Notes: generated from the sequence alone by a model not told the origin. A stretch of DNA of 64,000 nt from Luteimonas wenzhouensis (GCF_007859305.1 NZ_VOHE01000002.1:434001-498000); one strand, 5' to 3'. Numbered from the stretch's first letter, positions 20,235-29,499 are shown. Numbers and translations are program-made.

Positions 20235-21227
20235 TCATGCAAGCACCGGATTCGCGCGTCGACCGCGCGACGCACGCACTGCACGCGACAGCCGCGTCGC
20301 CAGCGCCTGCATGTGCTCCTCGAGTTCCACCGGTTCGAGCACCACGAACGGCACGTCCAGCATCACCAGGTGGTAGGCGAGCAGGTCGGGGCGCTGCGCG
20401 CCGGTCTCCAGCAGGCAGCGGCCGTCGTCCAGGCGGGTGAGCCTGCCGGCCGACGGCGGGATGCACCTGCGCATGCGCGCCAGCGGCGCATGCAGTTCCA
20501 CCCGCGCGCGCAGCGCATGCCCCTGGGTGGTGATCGCGCGCGCCACGAAGGCCGCCGCGTCGCCGCCGGGCACCTTGCGCGGCAGGAAGCGGTCGCCCGG
20601 CGCGTGCGGCAGGCCGCCGATGCGGTCGACGCGGAAGGTCCGCCAGTCGCCACGGCCGCGGTCCCAGGCCAGCAGGTACCAGCGCGAACCGGTGGACACC
20701 AGCGCATGCGGCTCCACGTCGCGCTCGCTGCTGCGTCCCTGCTGGTCCTCGTAGGCGAAGCGCAGGCACTGCAGCGCGCGGCAGGCATTGGCCAGCGCCA
20801 CCAGCAGCGCATGCGGGATGCCCGGGCCGCCCGGGCCCAGCGGCACCACCGCCGCATGCAGGTTGCGCACCCGCGTGCGCAGCCGCGCCGGCATCACCTG
20901 CTCGAGCTTGGCCAGTGCGCGCAGCGCCGCCTCCTCCATGCCGACCACGGTGCCGGCCGTGGCCATGCGCAGCCCGAGCGAGACCGCCAGCGCCTCGTCG
21001 TCCTCGAGCAGCAGCGGCGGCAGGTTGCTGCCCGCGGCGAGCTGGTAGCCGCCGGCGGTGCCCGCGCTCGACTCCACCGGGTAGCCGAGGCTGCGCAGGC
21101 GATCGATGTCGCGGCGCACGGTGCGTTCGGTCACGTCCATGCGCTCGGCCAGCTCGCGGCCGCGCCAGAACGGACGCGACTGGAGCAGGGCGAGCAGCCG
21201 CAGCAGGCGGGAGGAGGTCTCGATCAT
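20235..21227 (-). CDS. HTH/WYL-domain transcriptional regulator (YafY/DeoR-like)
   Basis: 330 residues. The N-terminal winged helix (MIETSSRLLRLLALLQ, RELAERMDVTERTVRRDIDRL) is followed by a WYL effector domain near 150-225 (ERDVEPHALVSTGSRWYLLAWDR is its core) and a C-terminal WCX extension. WYL proteins bind nucleic-acid or small ligands and often answer DNA damage or stress. Start at 21227 (MIETSS) with GAGGAGG nearby. It is transcribed away from the glutathione S-transferase gene across a 113-bp gap, so that gene is the obvious regulatory target, by inference. Confidence 0.9.
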   Translation of the reverse strand: MIETSSRLLRLLALLQSRPFWRGRELAERMDVTERTVRRDIDRLRSLGYPVESSAGTAGGYQLAAGSNLPPLLLEDDEALAVSLGLRMATAGTVVGMEEAALRALAKLEQVMPARLRTRVRNLHAAVVPLGPGGPGIPHALLVALANACRALQCLRFAYEDQQGRSSERDVEPHALVSTGSRWYLLAWDRGRGDWRTFRVDRIGGLPHAPGDRFLPRKVPGGDAAAFVARAITTQGHALRARVELHAPLARMRRCIPPSAGRLTRLDDGRCLLETGAQRPDLLAYHLVMLDVPFVVLEPVELEEHMQALATRLSRAVRASRGRRANPVLA

Positions 21228-21340
21228 GGGCGCAGGATGCCACGGCTTGCGGACCGGAACTGTCCGCAAGGCTGGCTACCTTGTTGCTGCCCGGCCGGAG
21301 CGCCGGGCCCCCTTCCGATCCAGCCCCAAGGAGCGATGCC

Positions 21341-21979
21341 ATGACCCTGAAGCTGTTCGCCGCACCGATGTCCAGCGCCACCCCGGTCCACCACGCCCTG
21401 GTCGAACTCGGGGTCGAGTTCGAACTGGTGCTGTTCGACCTGGCCAGGGGCGAGCAGAAGTCGCCCGCGTACCTGGCGGTCAATCCGCACGGCGTGGTTC
21501 CGACCCTCGTGGTCGACGGCACCGCGCTGTACGAGGCGCTGGCGATCCTGCAGTGGCTCGGCGACCGGTACGGCGTCGAGCGCGGCCTGTGGCCCGCGGC
21601 CGGCTCGCCGCAGCGCCTGGCGGCGCTGTCCTGGACCACCTGGGCCTACGTGAGCTACGGCACGCTGATCAACGTGCTCAACTTCTCGCAGAGCCCGCGC
21701 GTGGACGCCTCGCTGCACCATCCGCCGCTCGCCGCCGAGGCGCTGTTGCGGCTGGACGCCGCGCTCGGCCGGCTCGACGCGCAGCTGGCGAAGGCGCCGT
21801 ACCTGCTCGGCGACGACTACTCGCTGGCCGACCTGGTCGTGGCCAGCGTCGTCACCTACAGCACCTACTGCGGCGTGGACGCTTCGCGCCACGCCAACGT
21901 GCAGCGCTGGCTGCAGGACTTCGCGGCCCGGCCGTCGTACCGGCAGGTGTGGCTGGCCGAACGGGAGCAGGCTGCCTGA
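21341..21979 (+). CDS. glutathione S-transferase
   Basis: 212 residues. The N-terminal thioredoxin-like domain has LFAAPMSSATPVHHALVE, and the cis-Pro motif is NPHGVVPTLVVDG with the Glu in ALYEALAILQWLG that contacts glutathione. The C-terminal helical domain carries the N-capping box LLGDDYSLADLVVASV. The active residue is probably one of the Ser residues at 11-12 (theta/beta-like group). Preceded by AAGGAGCG. Divergent from the WYL regulator. Likely detoxification; substrate unknown. Confidence 0.92.
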   Translation: MTLKLFAAPMSSATPVHHALVELGVEFELVLFDLARGEQKSPAYLAVNPHGVVPTLVVDGTALYEALAILQWLGDRYGVERGLWPAAGSPQRLAALSWTTWAYVSYGTLINVLNFSQSPRVDASLHHPPLAAEALLRLDAALGRLDAQLAKAPYLLGDDYSLADLVVASVVTYSTYCGVDASRHANVQRWLQDFAARPSYRQVWLAEREQAA

Positions 21980-22001
21980 CGCGTGCCTCCGGGCGCGCGG
22001 C

Positions 22002-22598
22002 TCACCGGCCGCGCGCCCGGAACACCACGCTGATCCGCGGACCGGCTTCCCGCACCTTGGGGATGCCGTGCTCGTGGGTGGTCTGCATGACGTGGCTCAT
22101 CGCCAGCAGGCTGCCGGGCACCAGGTCGACGGCGACGCGGTCGGCGTGGTCGCGTTTGGCGCGGATCAGCATCCGCCGCGGCGCGCCGAGCGAGAACACC
22201 ACCACCGGATGGCCTTCGCCCAGCAGGTGCAGCTTGTCGCCATGCATGGCCACGCTGTCGTTGCCGTCGCGATAGAGGTTCATGCCGATCGAGGTGAACG
22301 GCGCGGGCACGTGGCGCCGCACCACCTCGTGGATCGCGGCCAGCGGCAGGTGCGGCGGCAGCTCGTCGATGGCGTACGACGCCAGCAGCCGCGGCACGTC
22401 GACCACGCGGTCGTACATCGGCCGGCGCAGGCTGCGCCAGTCGGCGCCCTCGACCAGCGCATCGAACCAGCGCCGCGCGGTATCGGGATCGACCACCGAC
22501 GGCCAGTAGCGCGCCCCGCCCTGCGCGTCCTCGACCAGCTGCAGCACCGGCGGCGCGAACAGGTCGCCGGCGAGCGAGGCGGTGCGCAGCGCGCCCAT
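22002..22598 (-). CDS. AlkB-like 2-oxoglutarate/Fe(II) dioxygenase
   Basis: 198 residues. AlkB signatures: the NLYRDGNDSVAMHGD stretch with iron ligands His and Asp in MHGD (near 123-125), the distal His in TTHEHGIPK (near 180), and the 2-oxoglutarate arginines in GPRISVVFR. The family removes 1-methyladenine/3-methylcytosine by oxidative demethylation. Its ATG overlaps the dnaE2 stop by one base (TGATG), so it is probably the last gene of the LexA-controlled operon. That tailing position is unusual for the imuA-imuB-dnaE2 cassette. It could instead act on RNA or protein; the repair role is inferred. Confidence 0.9.
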   Translation of the reverse strand: MGALRTASLAGDLFAPPVLQLVEDAQGGARYWPSVVDPDTARRWFDALVEGADWRSLRRPMYDRVVDVPRLLASYAIDELPPHLPLAAIHEVVRRHVPAPFTSIGMNLYRDGNDSVAMHGDKLHLLGEGHPVVVFSLGAPRRMLIRAKRDHADRVAVDLVPGSLLAMSHVMQTTHEHGIPKVREAGPRISVVFRARGR

Positions 22599-25500
22599 CA
22601 GTGGAAGTCCCGCGAGCTGGGGTGGACGCCGCCGAGCAGCGGGGTCATGTCCTCCAGGTCGCGCGCGATCAGGTGGCACACGCCGTCCACCTGCTCCCAG
22701 CGCCCGCGCACGCCCAGCAGCCGCGCGCACAGCAGCGCCTTGCGCCGGCGCAGCGCCACGTGCGGCCAGACCACCACGTTGACCATGCCGTGCTCGTCCT
22801 CGAGGGTGACGAAGATCGTGCCCCTGGCGGTGCCGGGCCGCTGGCGCTGGGTGACGATGCCGGCGACGAAGGCGCCGCGCCCGTGCGGCAGTTCGCGCAG
22901 CTGGCGCGAATCGAGCACGCGGCGCCCGCGCAGCCGCTCGCGCAGCAGCGACAGCGGATGCGGGCCCAGGGTCAGGCCGGTGCTGCGGTAATCCGACACC
23001 ACTTCCTCGCCGGGCGACGGCGCCGGCAGGTCCACCGCGTCCTCCTCCGGACTGCCCGGCAGCAGCGGGCGCCGGCGCTCGATCCCCGCCACCGCCCAGC
23101 GCGCGGCGTGGCGGTGCCCGGCCAGCGCGGACAGCGCGCCGGCCTCGGCCAGCACGCCGCGCGCCTTCGCGTCCAGCCCGGCGCGCAGGCACAGGTCGGC
23201 GATGCTCGCGAACGGTCGCTCCATGCGCGATGCGACGATCGCCTTGCCCATGTCTTCCGACAGGCCCGCCACCATGCGCAGCCCGAGCCGGATCGCCGGC
23301 TGCCCGCCATCGTCCACGCCGCGCCGCGGATGCCCGCCCTCGAGCGTGCAGTCCCAATCGCTGCAGGCGACATCGATCGGGCGCACCTCCACCGGCGGGC
23401 GCCCGGACCGATGCCCGCGCCGCGCGTCCTGCACGATCTGCGCCGGCGAGTAGAAGCCCATCGGCTGCGAGTTGAGCAGGGCGCAGGCGAAGGCCGCCGG
23501 CTCGTGGCGCTTGAGCCAGCTGCTGATCCAGACCAGCTTGGCGAACGAGGCGGCGTGGCTCTGCGGGAAGCCGTAGGAACCGAAGCCCTTGATCTGTTCG
23601 AAGATCTGGTCGATGAACTCGCTCGCGTAGCCCTTCTCCTCCATCAGCTCGCGGATGCGCACGCGGTGCGGCTCCATGTCGCCGCCGCGGCGCCAGGCGG
23701 CCATCGAGCGGCGCAGGTTGTCGGCTTCGCTCGGCGTGTAGCCGGCGTGGATCACCAGCTCCATCACCTGTTCCTGGAACAGCGGGATGCCCAGGGTCGG
23801 GCCGAGGATCTCCTTCACCCCCTCGGAGGGATAGGTCACCGGCTCCCTGCCCTGCCGGCGCCGCAGGTAGGGGTGCACCATGTCGCCCTGGATGGGGCCT
23901 GGCCGCACGATCGCCACTTCCACCACCAGGTCGTAGTACCGCTCCGGCCTGAGCCGCGGCAGCATGCTCATCTGCGCGCGCGACTCGATCTGGAACACGC
24001 CCACGGTGTCGGCGGCCTGGATCATGGCGTAGGTGGGCCGGTCGTCGGTGGGCAGCCGCGCGAGATCCACCACGTGGCCGCGATGCTTCGCGACCAGGTC
24101 CACCGCCTTGCGGATGCAGGTGAGCATGCCCAACGCCAGGCAGTCGACCTTGAGCAGCCGCATCGTCTCCAGGTCGTCCTTGTCCCACTGGATGATGCTG
24201 CGCCCCGGCATCGAGGCGTTCTCGACCGGCACCACGGTGGCCAGCGGCGCGTCGCTGATCACGAAACCGCCCACGTGCTGGGACAGGTGCCGCGGATGCC
24301 CGCGCAGCTGCATCGTCACCGCCAGCACGCGCTGGATGACGGGATTGCCCGGATCGAATCCCGCCTCGCGCAGGCGCTGCTCCATCGGCGTCTCGCCGTT
24401 GCCCCAGCCGAAGCATTCGGCCAGCAGCGCGACCTGGTCGGGCGGCAGGCCGAACGCCTTGGCCACGTCGCGCACCGCGCTCTTGCCGCGGTAGCGGATC
24501 ACGGTCGCGGCCAGCGCGGCGCGGTGGCGGCCGTACTTGGCGTAGACGTACTGCAGCACCTCCTCGCGCCGCTCGTGCTCGAAGTCGACGTCGATGTCCG
24601 GCGGCTCGCCGCGGTCCCTGGACAGGAAGCGCGCCATCAGCAGGCGGCTCTCGGCCGGGTTCACCACGGTGATCCCGAGCGCGTAGCACACCGCCGAGTT
24701 CGCGGACGACCCGCGGCCCTGGCAGAGGATGCCCCTGGATTTCGCGAAGCGGACGATGTCCTCGACGGTGAGGAAGAAGGCCTCGTACTCCAGCTCCGAG
24801 ATCAGCGCCAGTTCGTCCTCGACCTGGCGGACCACGTCCGCCGGCGCGCCCTCCGGCCAGCGTTCGCGCATGCCGCGCAGGGTGAGTTCGCGCAGCCAGG
24901 TGGACGGGGTGTGGCCCTCGGGCACCAGCTCCACCGGATAGCGGTAGCGCAGGTCGCGGCTGAGGTCGAAGGTGCAGCGTCGCGCCAGTTCCACCGCGTT
25001 GGCCAGCAGCGCGGCGCCGCCCTCGACCGCGCCGTAGATGTTGGCCAGCGCGCGGCGCGTGCGCAGGTGGCGCTCGCCGTTGCGGAACAGGTGCGCGCCG
25101 CAGCGGTCCAGCGGCAGGTTGTGGCGGATCGCGGTCATCGTGTCCTGGAGCACGCGGCGCCGGCGCACGTCCATGTGCACGTCGCCGGCCGCCACCGGGA
25201 CCATGCGCAGCGCCGCCGCCATCGCCAGCAGCCGCGACAGCCGCGCCGCGTCGTCCTGCTCGCGGTGCAGCTCCACGGCGAGGAAGGCGCGTTCGCCGAA
25301 CACCCGGCGCAGCCAGCGGCCCTGCTCCGGATCGGGCGTGCGCCCCGGGATCCAAAGCGCGAACAGGCCGCACACCGACGGGTCGACATCCGACAGCCGG
25401 CGTTCGACGTCCGCGCGCGCGAGCCGGTAGCCCTTGCCCTCGACCGCGCGGCGGGCGTGGGTGACCAGTTCGCACAGCCGCGTGTAGCCCGATGCGGTCT

Positions 25501-25867
25501 CGACCAGCAGCACGCACTTGAGCCCGCAGTCGAGGACGAACTCGCTGCCGACGACCAGGCGCACGCCGGTGGCGCGCGAGGCCTCCAGCGCGCGCACGAT
25601 GCCGGCCAGCGAGCACTCGTCGGTGATCGCCAGCGCCTCGTAGCCGACCTGGGCTGCGCGCGCGAACAGCTGCTCGGCACTGGCCGCGCCGCGCAGGAAG
25701 GAGAAGTCGGACAGGCAGTGCAGCTCGGCGTAGGCCGGCAGTCCGTCCTCCACTGGCGCGTCGTCGTTGGCGGCCGCGGCCAGCCCGCGCAGGCGGCGCG
25801 CGGTTTCCCAGGCGCGCGGCGGGCGACCGCCGGGCGTGTCGCGATCGATGCCGTCTTGGTCAGTCAT
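22598..25867 (-). CDS. dnaE2: error-prone DNA polymerase DnaE2 (ImuC)
   Basis: 1089 residues. The N-terminal PHP domain ([31 protein letters not shown]) precedes the C-family polymerase core with the catalytic Asp pair in [15 protein letters not shown] (near 425). [16 protein letters not shown] and [16 protein letters not shown] are also typical, and a C-terminal OB fold ([18 protein letters not shown]) replaces the tau/beta-binding tail of DnaE1. It performs SOS-induced translesion synthesis with ImuA and ImuB. It is separated from imuB by a 377-bp gap full of palindromic repeats, yet lies in the same direction. Confidence 0.97.
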   Translation of the reverse strand: MTDQDGIDRDTPGGRPPRAWETARRLRGLAAAANDDAPVEDGLPAYAELHCLSDFSFLRGAASAEQLFARAAQVGYEALAITDECSLAGIVRALEASRATGVRLVVGSEFVLDCGLKCVLLVETASGYTRLCELVTHARRAVEGKGYRLARADVERRLSDVDPSVCGLFALWIPGRTPDPEQGRWLRRVFGERAFLAVELHREQDDAARLSRLLAMAAALRMVPVAAGDVHMDVRRRRVLQDTMTAIRHNLPLDRCGAHLFRNGERHLRTRRALANIYGAVEGGAALLANAVELARRCTFDLSRDLRYRYPVELVPEGHTPSTWLRELTLRGMRERWPEGAPADVVRQVEDELALISELEYEAFFLTVEDIVRFAKSRGILCQGRGSSANSAVCYALGITVVNPAESRLLMARFLSRDRGEPPDIDVDFEHERREEVLQYVYAKYGRHRAALAATVIRYRGKSAVRDVAKAFGLPPDQVALLAECFGWGNGETPMEQRLREAGFDPGNPVIQRVLAVTMQLRGHPRHLSQHVGGFVISDAPLATVVPVENASMPGRSIIQWDKDDLETMRLLKVDCLALGMLTCIRKAVDLVAKHRGHVVDLARLPTDDRPTYAMIQAADTVGVFQIESRAQMSMLPRLRPERYYDLVVEVAIVRPGPIQGDMVHPYLRRRQGREPVTYPSEGVKEILGPTLGIPLFQEQVMELVIHAGYTPSEADNLRRSMAAWRRGGDMEPHRVRIRELMEEKGYASEFIDQIFEQIKGFGSYGFPQSHAASFAKLVWISSWLKRHEPAAFACALLNSQPMGFYSPAQIVQDARRGHRSGRPPVEVRPIDVACSDWDCTLEGGHPRRGVDDGGQPAIRLGLRMVAGLSEDMGKAIVASRMERPFASIADLCLRAGLDAKARGVLAEAGALSALAGHRHAARWAVAGIERRRPLLPGSPEEDAVDLPAPSPGEEVVSDYRSTGLTLGPHPLSLLRERLRGRRVLDSRQLRELPHGRGAFVAGIVTQRQRPGTARGTIFVTLEDEHGMVNVVVWPHVALRRRKALLCARLLGVRGRWEQVDGVCHLIARDLEDMTPLLGGVHPSSRDFH

Positions 25868-25910
25868 GGCGCAGGCACCCGAGGCTCCTCCAGGCGCTCA
25901 CTGCCGGCCC

Positions 25911-26236
25911 GCCCCACCCCAACCCTCCCCCGCACGCGGGGGAGGGAGCAACAGCGCGTGCGGCCCGCTTCCACCCCTTCCCCCGCTTGCGGGGGAAGGC
26001 CGGGATGGGGGCGCGCCGCAGGCGCGCGTTGGATGGCGACGAGCTGCCCTGCCCCCACCCCAACCCTCCCCCGCACGCGGGGGAGGGAGCAACAGCGCGT
26101 GCGGCCCGCTTCCACCCCTTCCCCCGCTTGCGGGGGAAGGCCGGGATGGGGGGCGCGCCGCAGGCGCGCGTTGGATGACGCGAGCATCTGCCCTGCCCCC
26201 ACCCCAACCCTCCCCCGCACGCGGGGGAGGGAGCAG
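25911..26236. repeat. GC-rich palindromic repeat array between imuB and dnaE2
   Basis: Two and a half copies of a unit about 141-144 bp long. Each unit holds two imperfect palindromes: CCTCCCCCGCACGCGGGGGAGG and CTTCCCCCGCTTGCGGGGGAAG. Equivalent points recur at 25921, 26062 and 26206. The same class of palindrome recurs at 27.8, 36.4-36.9 and 42.6 kb. On RNA each would fold into a strong hairpin, so the array may attenuate or process the operon transcript between imuB and dnaE2. Frames that cross it are not genes. Confidence 0.9.
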
Positions 26237-26244
26237 GAACGCGT

Positions 26245-27663
26245 TCACGAAAACCACCCCTGCAGCATCCAGTGGCCCTGCTCGCCCGGCGGGGCGAAGG
26301 CCCAGGCGCGCTGGCCCTGCGAGGTTTCGATGACGTAGTAGTCGCGGCGCGCGTCCTCGCCGTCCCACCAGCCGCTCTCCAGCCGTTCGGGCCCGGAAAC
26401 GATGCGCGGGCGCGGGTCGCGCAGCGGGATCGGACGCGGCAGCAGCCAGCACGGACGCGGCGGACGCGGCGGCGCCTCGTCGATGTCGACCGCGCCTTCG
26501 GCCACCCGCCGCCACGCGCGCTCGGGGCGCGGGTCACCCGAGGGTGCCACCGCGTACACCGCCTCGTCGCCCAGGCGCGCGCGCAGCCGCTCGCGCAGCT
26601 GCGGCCACGGCAGCTGCTGCTGGTTGCGGGCGTCGAACAGGTCGCGCGAGGCCGGCGCGAACGGCGGCAGTTCGCGCGCGACCAGGCGCACGCCGACCAC
26701 GGGCCGCGCCAGCCGCACCTTCTCCAGCCGGGTGCGGGTGACCTCGAACAGCATCGCCGGATCGCGCTCGGCCGAAAGCAGGCCCACCTCGACGTCGGTG
26801 TGCCCGGCCTCGTGTTCGAGCCGCAGCACGAAGCGCTGCACGCCGCCGTCGCGCATCGACAGGAATGTGCACAGGTCGCCGACCAGCCGCCGCAGCGGGA
26901 ACAGCAGGGCCATGTGGCTTTCGACCTCGTAGCCCAGCTCCAGGCGCGCGTCGAAGTGGTCCGGGGGCTGGTAGCAGTCGAGCGGATCGTCGGCCTCGCC
27001 GTAGAGGCGGTCGAGGTGGTCGGGCAATTCCCGGCCGAAACGCCGGCGCAGCGCGTCGCGCGGCAGCGCGCGCAGGGCGCCGAGGTCGCGCACGCCCATG
27101 CGCTGCAGGCGTTCGCCGCAGTCGCCGGGCAGGCGCGCGCGGCGCACCGGCACCCGGTCGAGCGTGGCCACCATCGCGTCGCGGTGCATCAGCGCCAGGC
27201 CGTCGCGCAGGCCGGCCAGCACATGCGCGGCGCGCGGCGTGGGCGCGAGCGCGATCCGGTGGACGAAGCCCAGCGCCTGCAGCTCCTCGCGCAGGCGGCG
27301 CTCGATCCGCGGCCACGGCCCGAGCAGGCGGAAGCTGCCGCGCACCTCCAGCACCAGGCAGCCCGGCCATTGCGCGCTCACCAGCGAGCTGTGCCGGTAC
27401 GCCCAGGCGGCGAGGAAGCGCTGCCAGCGCGCCTCGGCCTGGGGGTCATATTCGACCATGGCGAAGTCGGGCAGCAGCGCGTGCGCGGCGACCAGGCGCA
27501 TGCCAGGACGCAGCCCGGCCGCGGCGGCGGCGGCGTTCACTGCGTGCAGGCTGCGCAGCTGCGCCGGCCCGGTCACCAGGGCCAGCGGTGCGTCGGGCTC
27601 AGGCAAACGGCGGAGGACGCCATCCAGCGCCAGTTGCGGCAGCAGTACGCAGGCCCAGAGCAT
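26245..27663 (-). CDS. imuB: ImuB, catalytically dead Y-family polymerase-like protein
   Basis: 472 residues with the Y-family little-finger/palm layout but without the usual catalytic acidic pair at the N-terminus (MLWACVLLPQLALDGVL). It therefore serves as the adaptor that links DnaE2 to the beta clamp. The characteristic ImuB C-terminus is present: ERLESGWWDGEDARRDYYVIE split by a short gap, then HWMLQGWFS. It starts 5 bp after the imuA stop. A beta-clamp motif candidate is QQQLPWPQL near residue 363 (by inspection only). Downstream DNA is a repeat array before dnaE2. Confidence 0.95.
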   Translation of the reverse strand: MLWACVLLPQLALDGVLRRLPEPDAPLALVTGPAQLRSLHAVNAAAAAAGLRPGMRLVAAHALLPDFAMVEYDPQAEARWQRFLAAWAYRHSSLVSAQWPGCLVLEVRGSFRLLGPWPRIERRLREELQALGFVHRIALAPTPRAAHVLAGLRDGLALMHRDAMVATLDRVPVRRARLPGDCGERLQRMGVRDLGALRALPRDALRRRFGRELPDHLDRLYGEADDPLDCYQPPDHFDARLELGYEVESHMALLFPLRRLVGDLCTFLSMRDGGVQRFVLRLEHEAGHTDVEVGLLSAERDPAMLFEVTRTRLEKVRLARPVVGVRLVARELPPFAPASRDLFDARNQQQLPWPQLRERLRARLGDEAVYAVAPSGDPRPERAWRRVAEGAVDIDEAPPRPPRPCWLLPRPIPLRDPRPRIVSGPERLESGWWDGEDARRDYYVIETSQGQRAWAFAPPGEQGHWMLQGWFS

Positions 27664-27668
27664 CGACG

Positions 27669-28682
27669 TCAGTCACGCGCGGACGGCGCAGGCGCCTGGA
27701 CGAGCAGGAGCTCGTGCTGCGCACTGTCGCTTGAAGCGGATGGGCGCGCGTCGAAGGCGTGCGAGGCCGCGACGCGGGGTTGCCCCCACCCCGGCCCTCC
27801 CCCGCGCACGGGGGAGGGGGCAACAACGCACGCATCGCCTTGACTCCTTCCCCCGCTTGCGGGGGAAGGTTGGGATGGGGGCGAGGCGGAGGCGCGGGGG
27901 GCAACGATGCCGGCTTGCCCACGCCCCGGCCCTCCCCCGCGCACGGGGGAGGGAGCAACAACGCACGCGTCGCCTTGACTCCTTCCCCCGCTTGCGGGGG
28001 AGGGAGCAGATGGCTCGCGGGCGGGAAAAGGAGCCACGGGCGGCACGCCGATGAAGATGGAATCGGGCTCCGGCACGAACGGCGCCGACTGCACCGGGCC
28101 GCCGCGGCACTTGCGCACGTGCCAGGCGATGCCGCGCTCGCCGCGCACCGCCTCCAGCCGCAGCGCGGCCGGCGACGCATTGGCCGCATGCCGGCGATCG
28201 CGCAGGGCGAAGCCCAGGCAGCGGCCGCTGTCGGCCGCCACCTGCAGCCGCCGCAGCGCGCGCGCGTCGGCCTGCTGCGGCCAGCCCAGCACCGCGCCGC
28301 AGGCGCCGCTGCGCAGGCACTGTTCGAACGCCCACAGCGCATCGCGCGGCGCGGCCTCGACGATGCATAGCCGGGACAGGTCGAGGCCCGCCGCCTGCCA
28401 CGCCGGTGCATAGGGCACGTAGGGCGGCGCGATCACCGCCACCCGCTCCCCCGCGCGGGTGCAGCGCGCCAGCGTCGGCATCAGCAGCGCCAGTTCGCCC
28501 ACGCCGTCGGCCGGCAGCAGCAGTTCGGTCAGCGCGCGGCGCGGCCAGCCGCCCTGGGGCAGCAACGCGTCGAGCGCGGCGTGGCCGGTCGGCTCGCCAT
28601 CGGCGGCCTGGCGCGCGCTGCGCCCGGCGTGCCACAGGGTGCGCGCGGCGAGCAGATCCTCGAGTGCGACCACGGCCGCCAT
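27669..28682 (-). CDS. imuA: ImuA, RecA-like SOS mutagenesis protein with repeat-derived C-terminus
   Basis: 337 residues, well above the roughly 200-250 usual for ImuA. Residues 1-210 are the RecA/SulA-like core (HAALDALLPQGGWPRRALTE, LLLPADGVGELALLMPTL, RGERGIAWHVRKCRGG). Residues about 225-300 are encoded by two 135-bp copies of the GC-rich palindromic repeat, read in frame as a 45-residue repeat containing SPASGGRSQGDACVVAPSPV. The last 35 residues (SDSAQHELLLVQ, APAPSARD) look like the original C-terminus. It begins one base after the lexA stop. Whether the extended tail is tolerated or disabling is not known. Confidence 0.92.
   Translation of the reverse strand: MAAVVALEDLLAARTLWHAGRSARQAADGEPTGHAALDALLPQGGWPRRALTELLLPADGVGELALLMPTLARCTRAGERVAVIAPPYVPYAPAWQAAGLDLSRLCIVEAAPRDALWAFEQCLRSGACGAVLGWPQQADARALRRLQVAADSGRCLGFALRDRRHAANASPAALRLEAVRGERGIAWHVRKCRGGPVQSAPFVPEPDSIFIGVPPVAPFPAREPSAPSPASGGRSQGDACVVAPSPVRGGGPGRGQAGIVAPRASASPPSQPSPASGGRSQGDACVVAPSPVRGGGPGWGQPRVAASHAFDARPSASSDSAQHELLLVQAPAPSARD
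27782..28011. repeat. palindromic repeat array inside imuA (135-bp period)
   Basis: Two copies of a unit holding CCTCCCCCGCGCACGGGGGAGG and CTTCCCCCGCTTGCGGGGGAAG, equivalent points at 27791 and 27926. The period is 135 bp, exactly 45 codons, and there is no stop in the imuA frame, so the array is translated. It belongs to the same family as the arrays at 25.9 and 36.4 kb, whose periods of about 141-144 and 151-153 bp sit in non-coding DNA. Confidence 0.92.
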
Positions 28683-28683
28683 G

Positions 28684-29289
28684 TCAGCCCCGCCGCACCA
28701 GGCCGCAGTACACGCCTTCGATGGCGAAGTCCTGCCCGGGCTGGACCTCGATCGGCGCGTGTTCGGGATTGCGCGGCAGCAGCCGGATCCGGCTGCGCCC
28801 GCGTTCGAGCCGCTTGATGGTGATCTCGCCGTCGATCCGCGCCACCACCACCTGGCCGCTGCGCGCCTCGCCGGTGCGCTTCACCGCCACCAGGTCGCCG
28901 TCGAAGATGCCGTCGTCGCGCATCGAATCGCCTTTCACCTTCAGCAGGTAGTCGGGCTTCTCGGCGAACAGGGCGCGGTCGAGCAGCAGCAGTTCGTCGC
29001 TGCCGATGTCGGCGCCGATCGGCACGCCCGCCGCCACCTGGCCGAGCACCGGCAGCGGCAGCTGGTCGGGACGGCCGGGCAGTCGCAGGCCGCGCTTGCG
29101 CCCGGGTTCGAGCTCGAGCAGGCCGTCGGCCACCAGCGCCTGCACGTGCTTCTGCGCAGCGTTGCGCGAGGCGAAGCCGAAGGCCTCGGCGATCTCGGCC
29201 AGGCTCGGGGCGCGGCCGGCGGCCAGTTCCCGGCGCAAGAAGGTCAGGACGGCGGCGCGTTGCGGGGGAAGGGCGTCGGCGGGGCTCAT
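28684..29289 (-). CDS. lexA: LexA repressor (lexA2-type, heads SOS mutagenesis operon)
   Basis: 201 residues. The N-terminal winged helix (LPPQRAAVLTFLRREL, SLAEIAEAFGFASRNAAQKHVQALV) is followed by the Ala-Gly autocleavage site in GQVAAGVPIG. The Ser/Lys dyad lies in GDSMRDDGIFDGD and LVAVKRTG. It represses its own operon until RecA filaments trigger self-cleavage. Start at 29289 (MSPADAL); upstream ATGs at 29298 and 29310 fall inside the operator and give no family match. Lack of a Shine-Dalgarno before 29289 suggests a leaderless message. First gene of lexA-imuA-imuB-dnaE2-alkB. Confidence 0.94.
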   Translation of the reverse strand: MSPADALPPQRAAVLTFLRRELAAGRAPSLAEIAEAFGFASRNAAQKHVQALVADGLLELEPGRKRGLRLPGRPDQLPLPVLGQVAAGVPIGADIGSDELLLLDRALFAEKPDYLLKVKGDSMRDDGIFDGDLVAVKRTGEARSGQVVVARIDGEITIKRLERGRSRIRLLPRNPEHAPIEVQPGQDFAIEGVYCGLVRRG

Positions 29290-29307
29290 GGTGTACATTT
29301 GTACACC
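29290..29307 (-). promoter_or_regulatory. LexA operator palindrome
   Basis: Perfect 8-bp inverted repeat GGTGTACA-TT-TGTACACC ending on the base next to the lexA ATG. The GTACA-N-TGTAC form differs from the classical CTG-N10-CAG box and suits the lexA2 lineage that travels with imuA-imuB-dnaE2. A TACAAA hexamer on the reverse strand inside it could be the -10 element, which would give direct promoter occlusion. No second copy was noticed elsewhere in the window. Confidence 0.8.
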
Positions 29308-29499
29308 CATCGGTCGCAGGAGGCGAGATCCGGCGTCTGGTTTTGCGCGTCTCGGCGGCGTGCGGTATTCATCAAGGTGAACCAGGCGGGGGAGCCCTGC
29401 CCGCCCCGCCCACGTCCGGGTCCAGTCCGGTGGCGAAACGACCTCGCCCTCTCCCCGATTCAATGACCCGCAGCCGCCCTTGCGGGCGCATGCGGAGCG

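Noticed and set aside
25860..26537. Open frames across the imuB-dnaE2 repeat array
   Set aside because: They overlap the real imuB and dnaE2 ends antisense or out of frame and consist of repeat translation.
29290..29463. 58-residue N-terminal extension of LexA
   Set aside because: It would place the operator inside the coding sequence and has no similarity to LexA; the ATG at 29289 gives the family-typical N-terminus.
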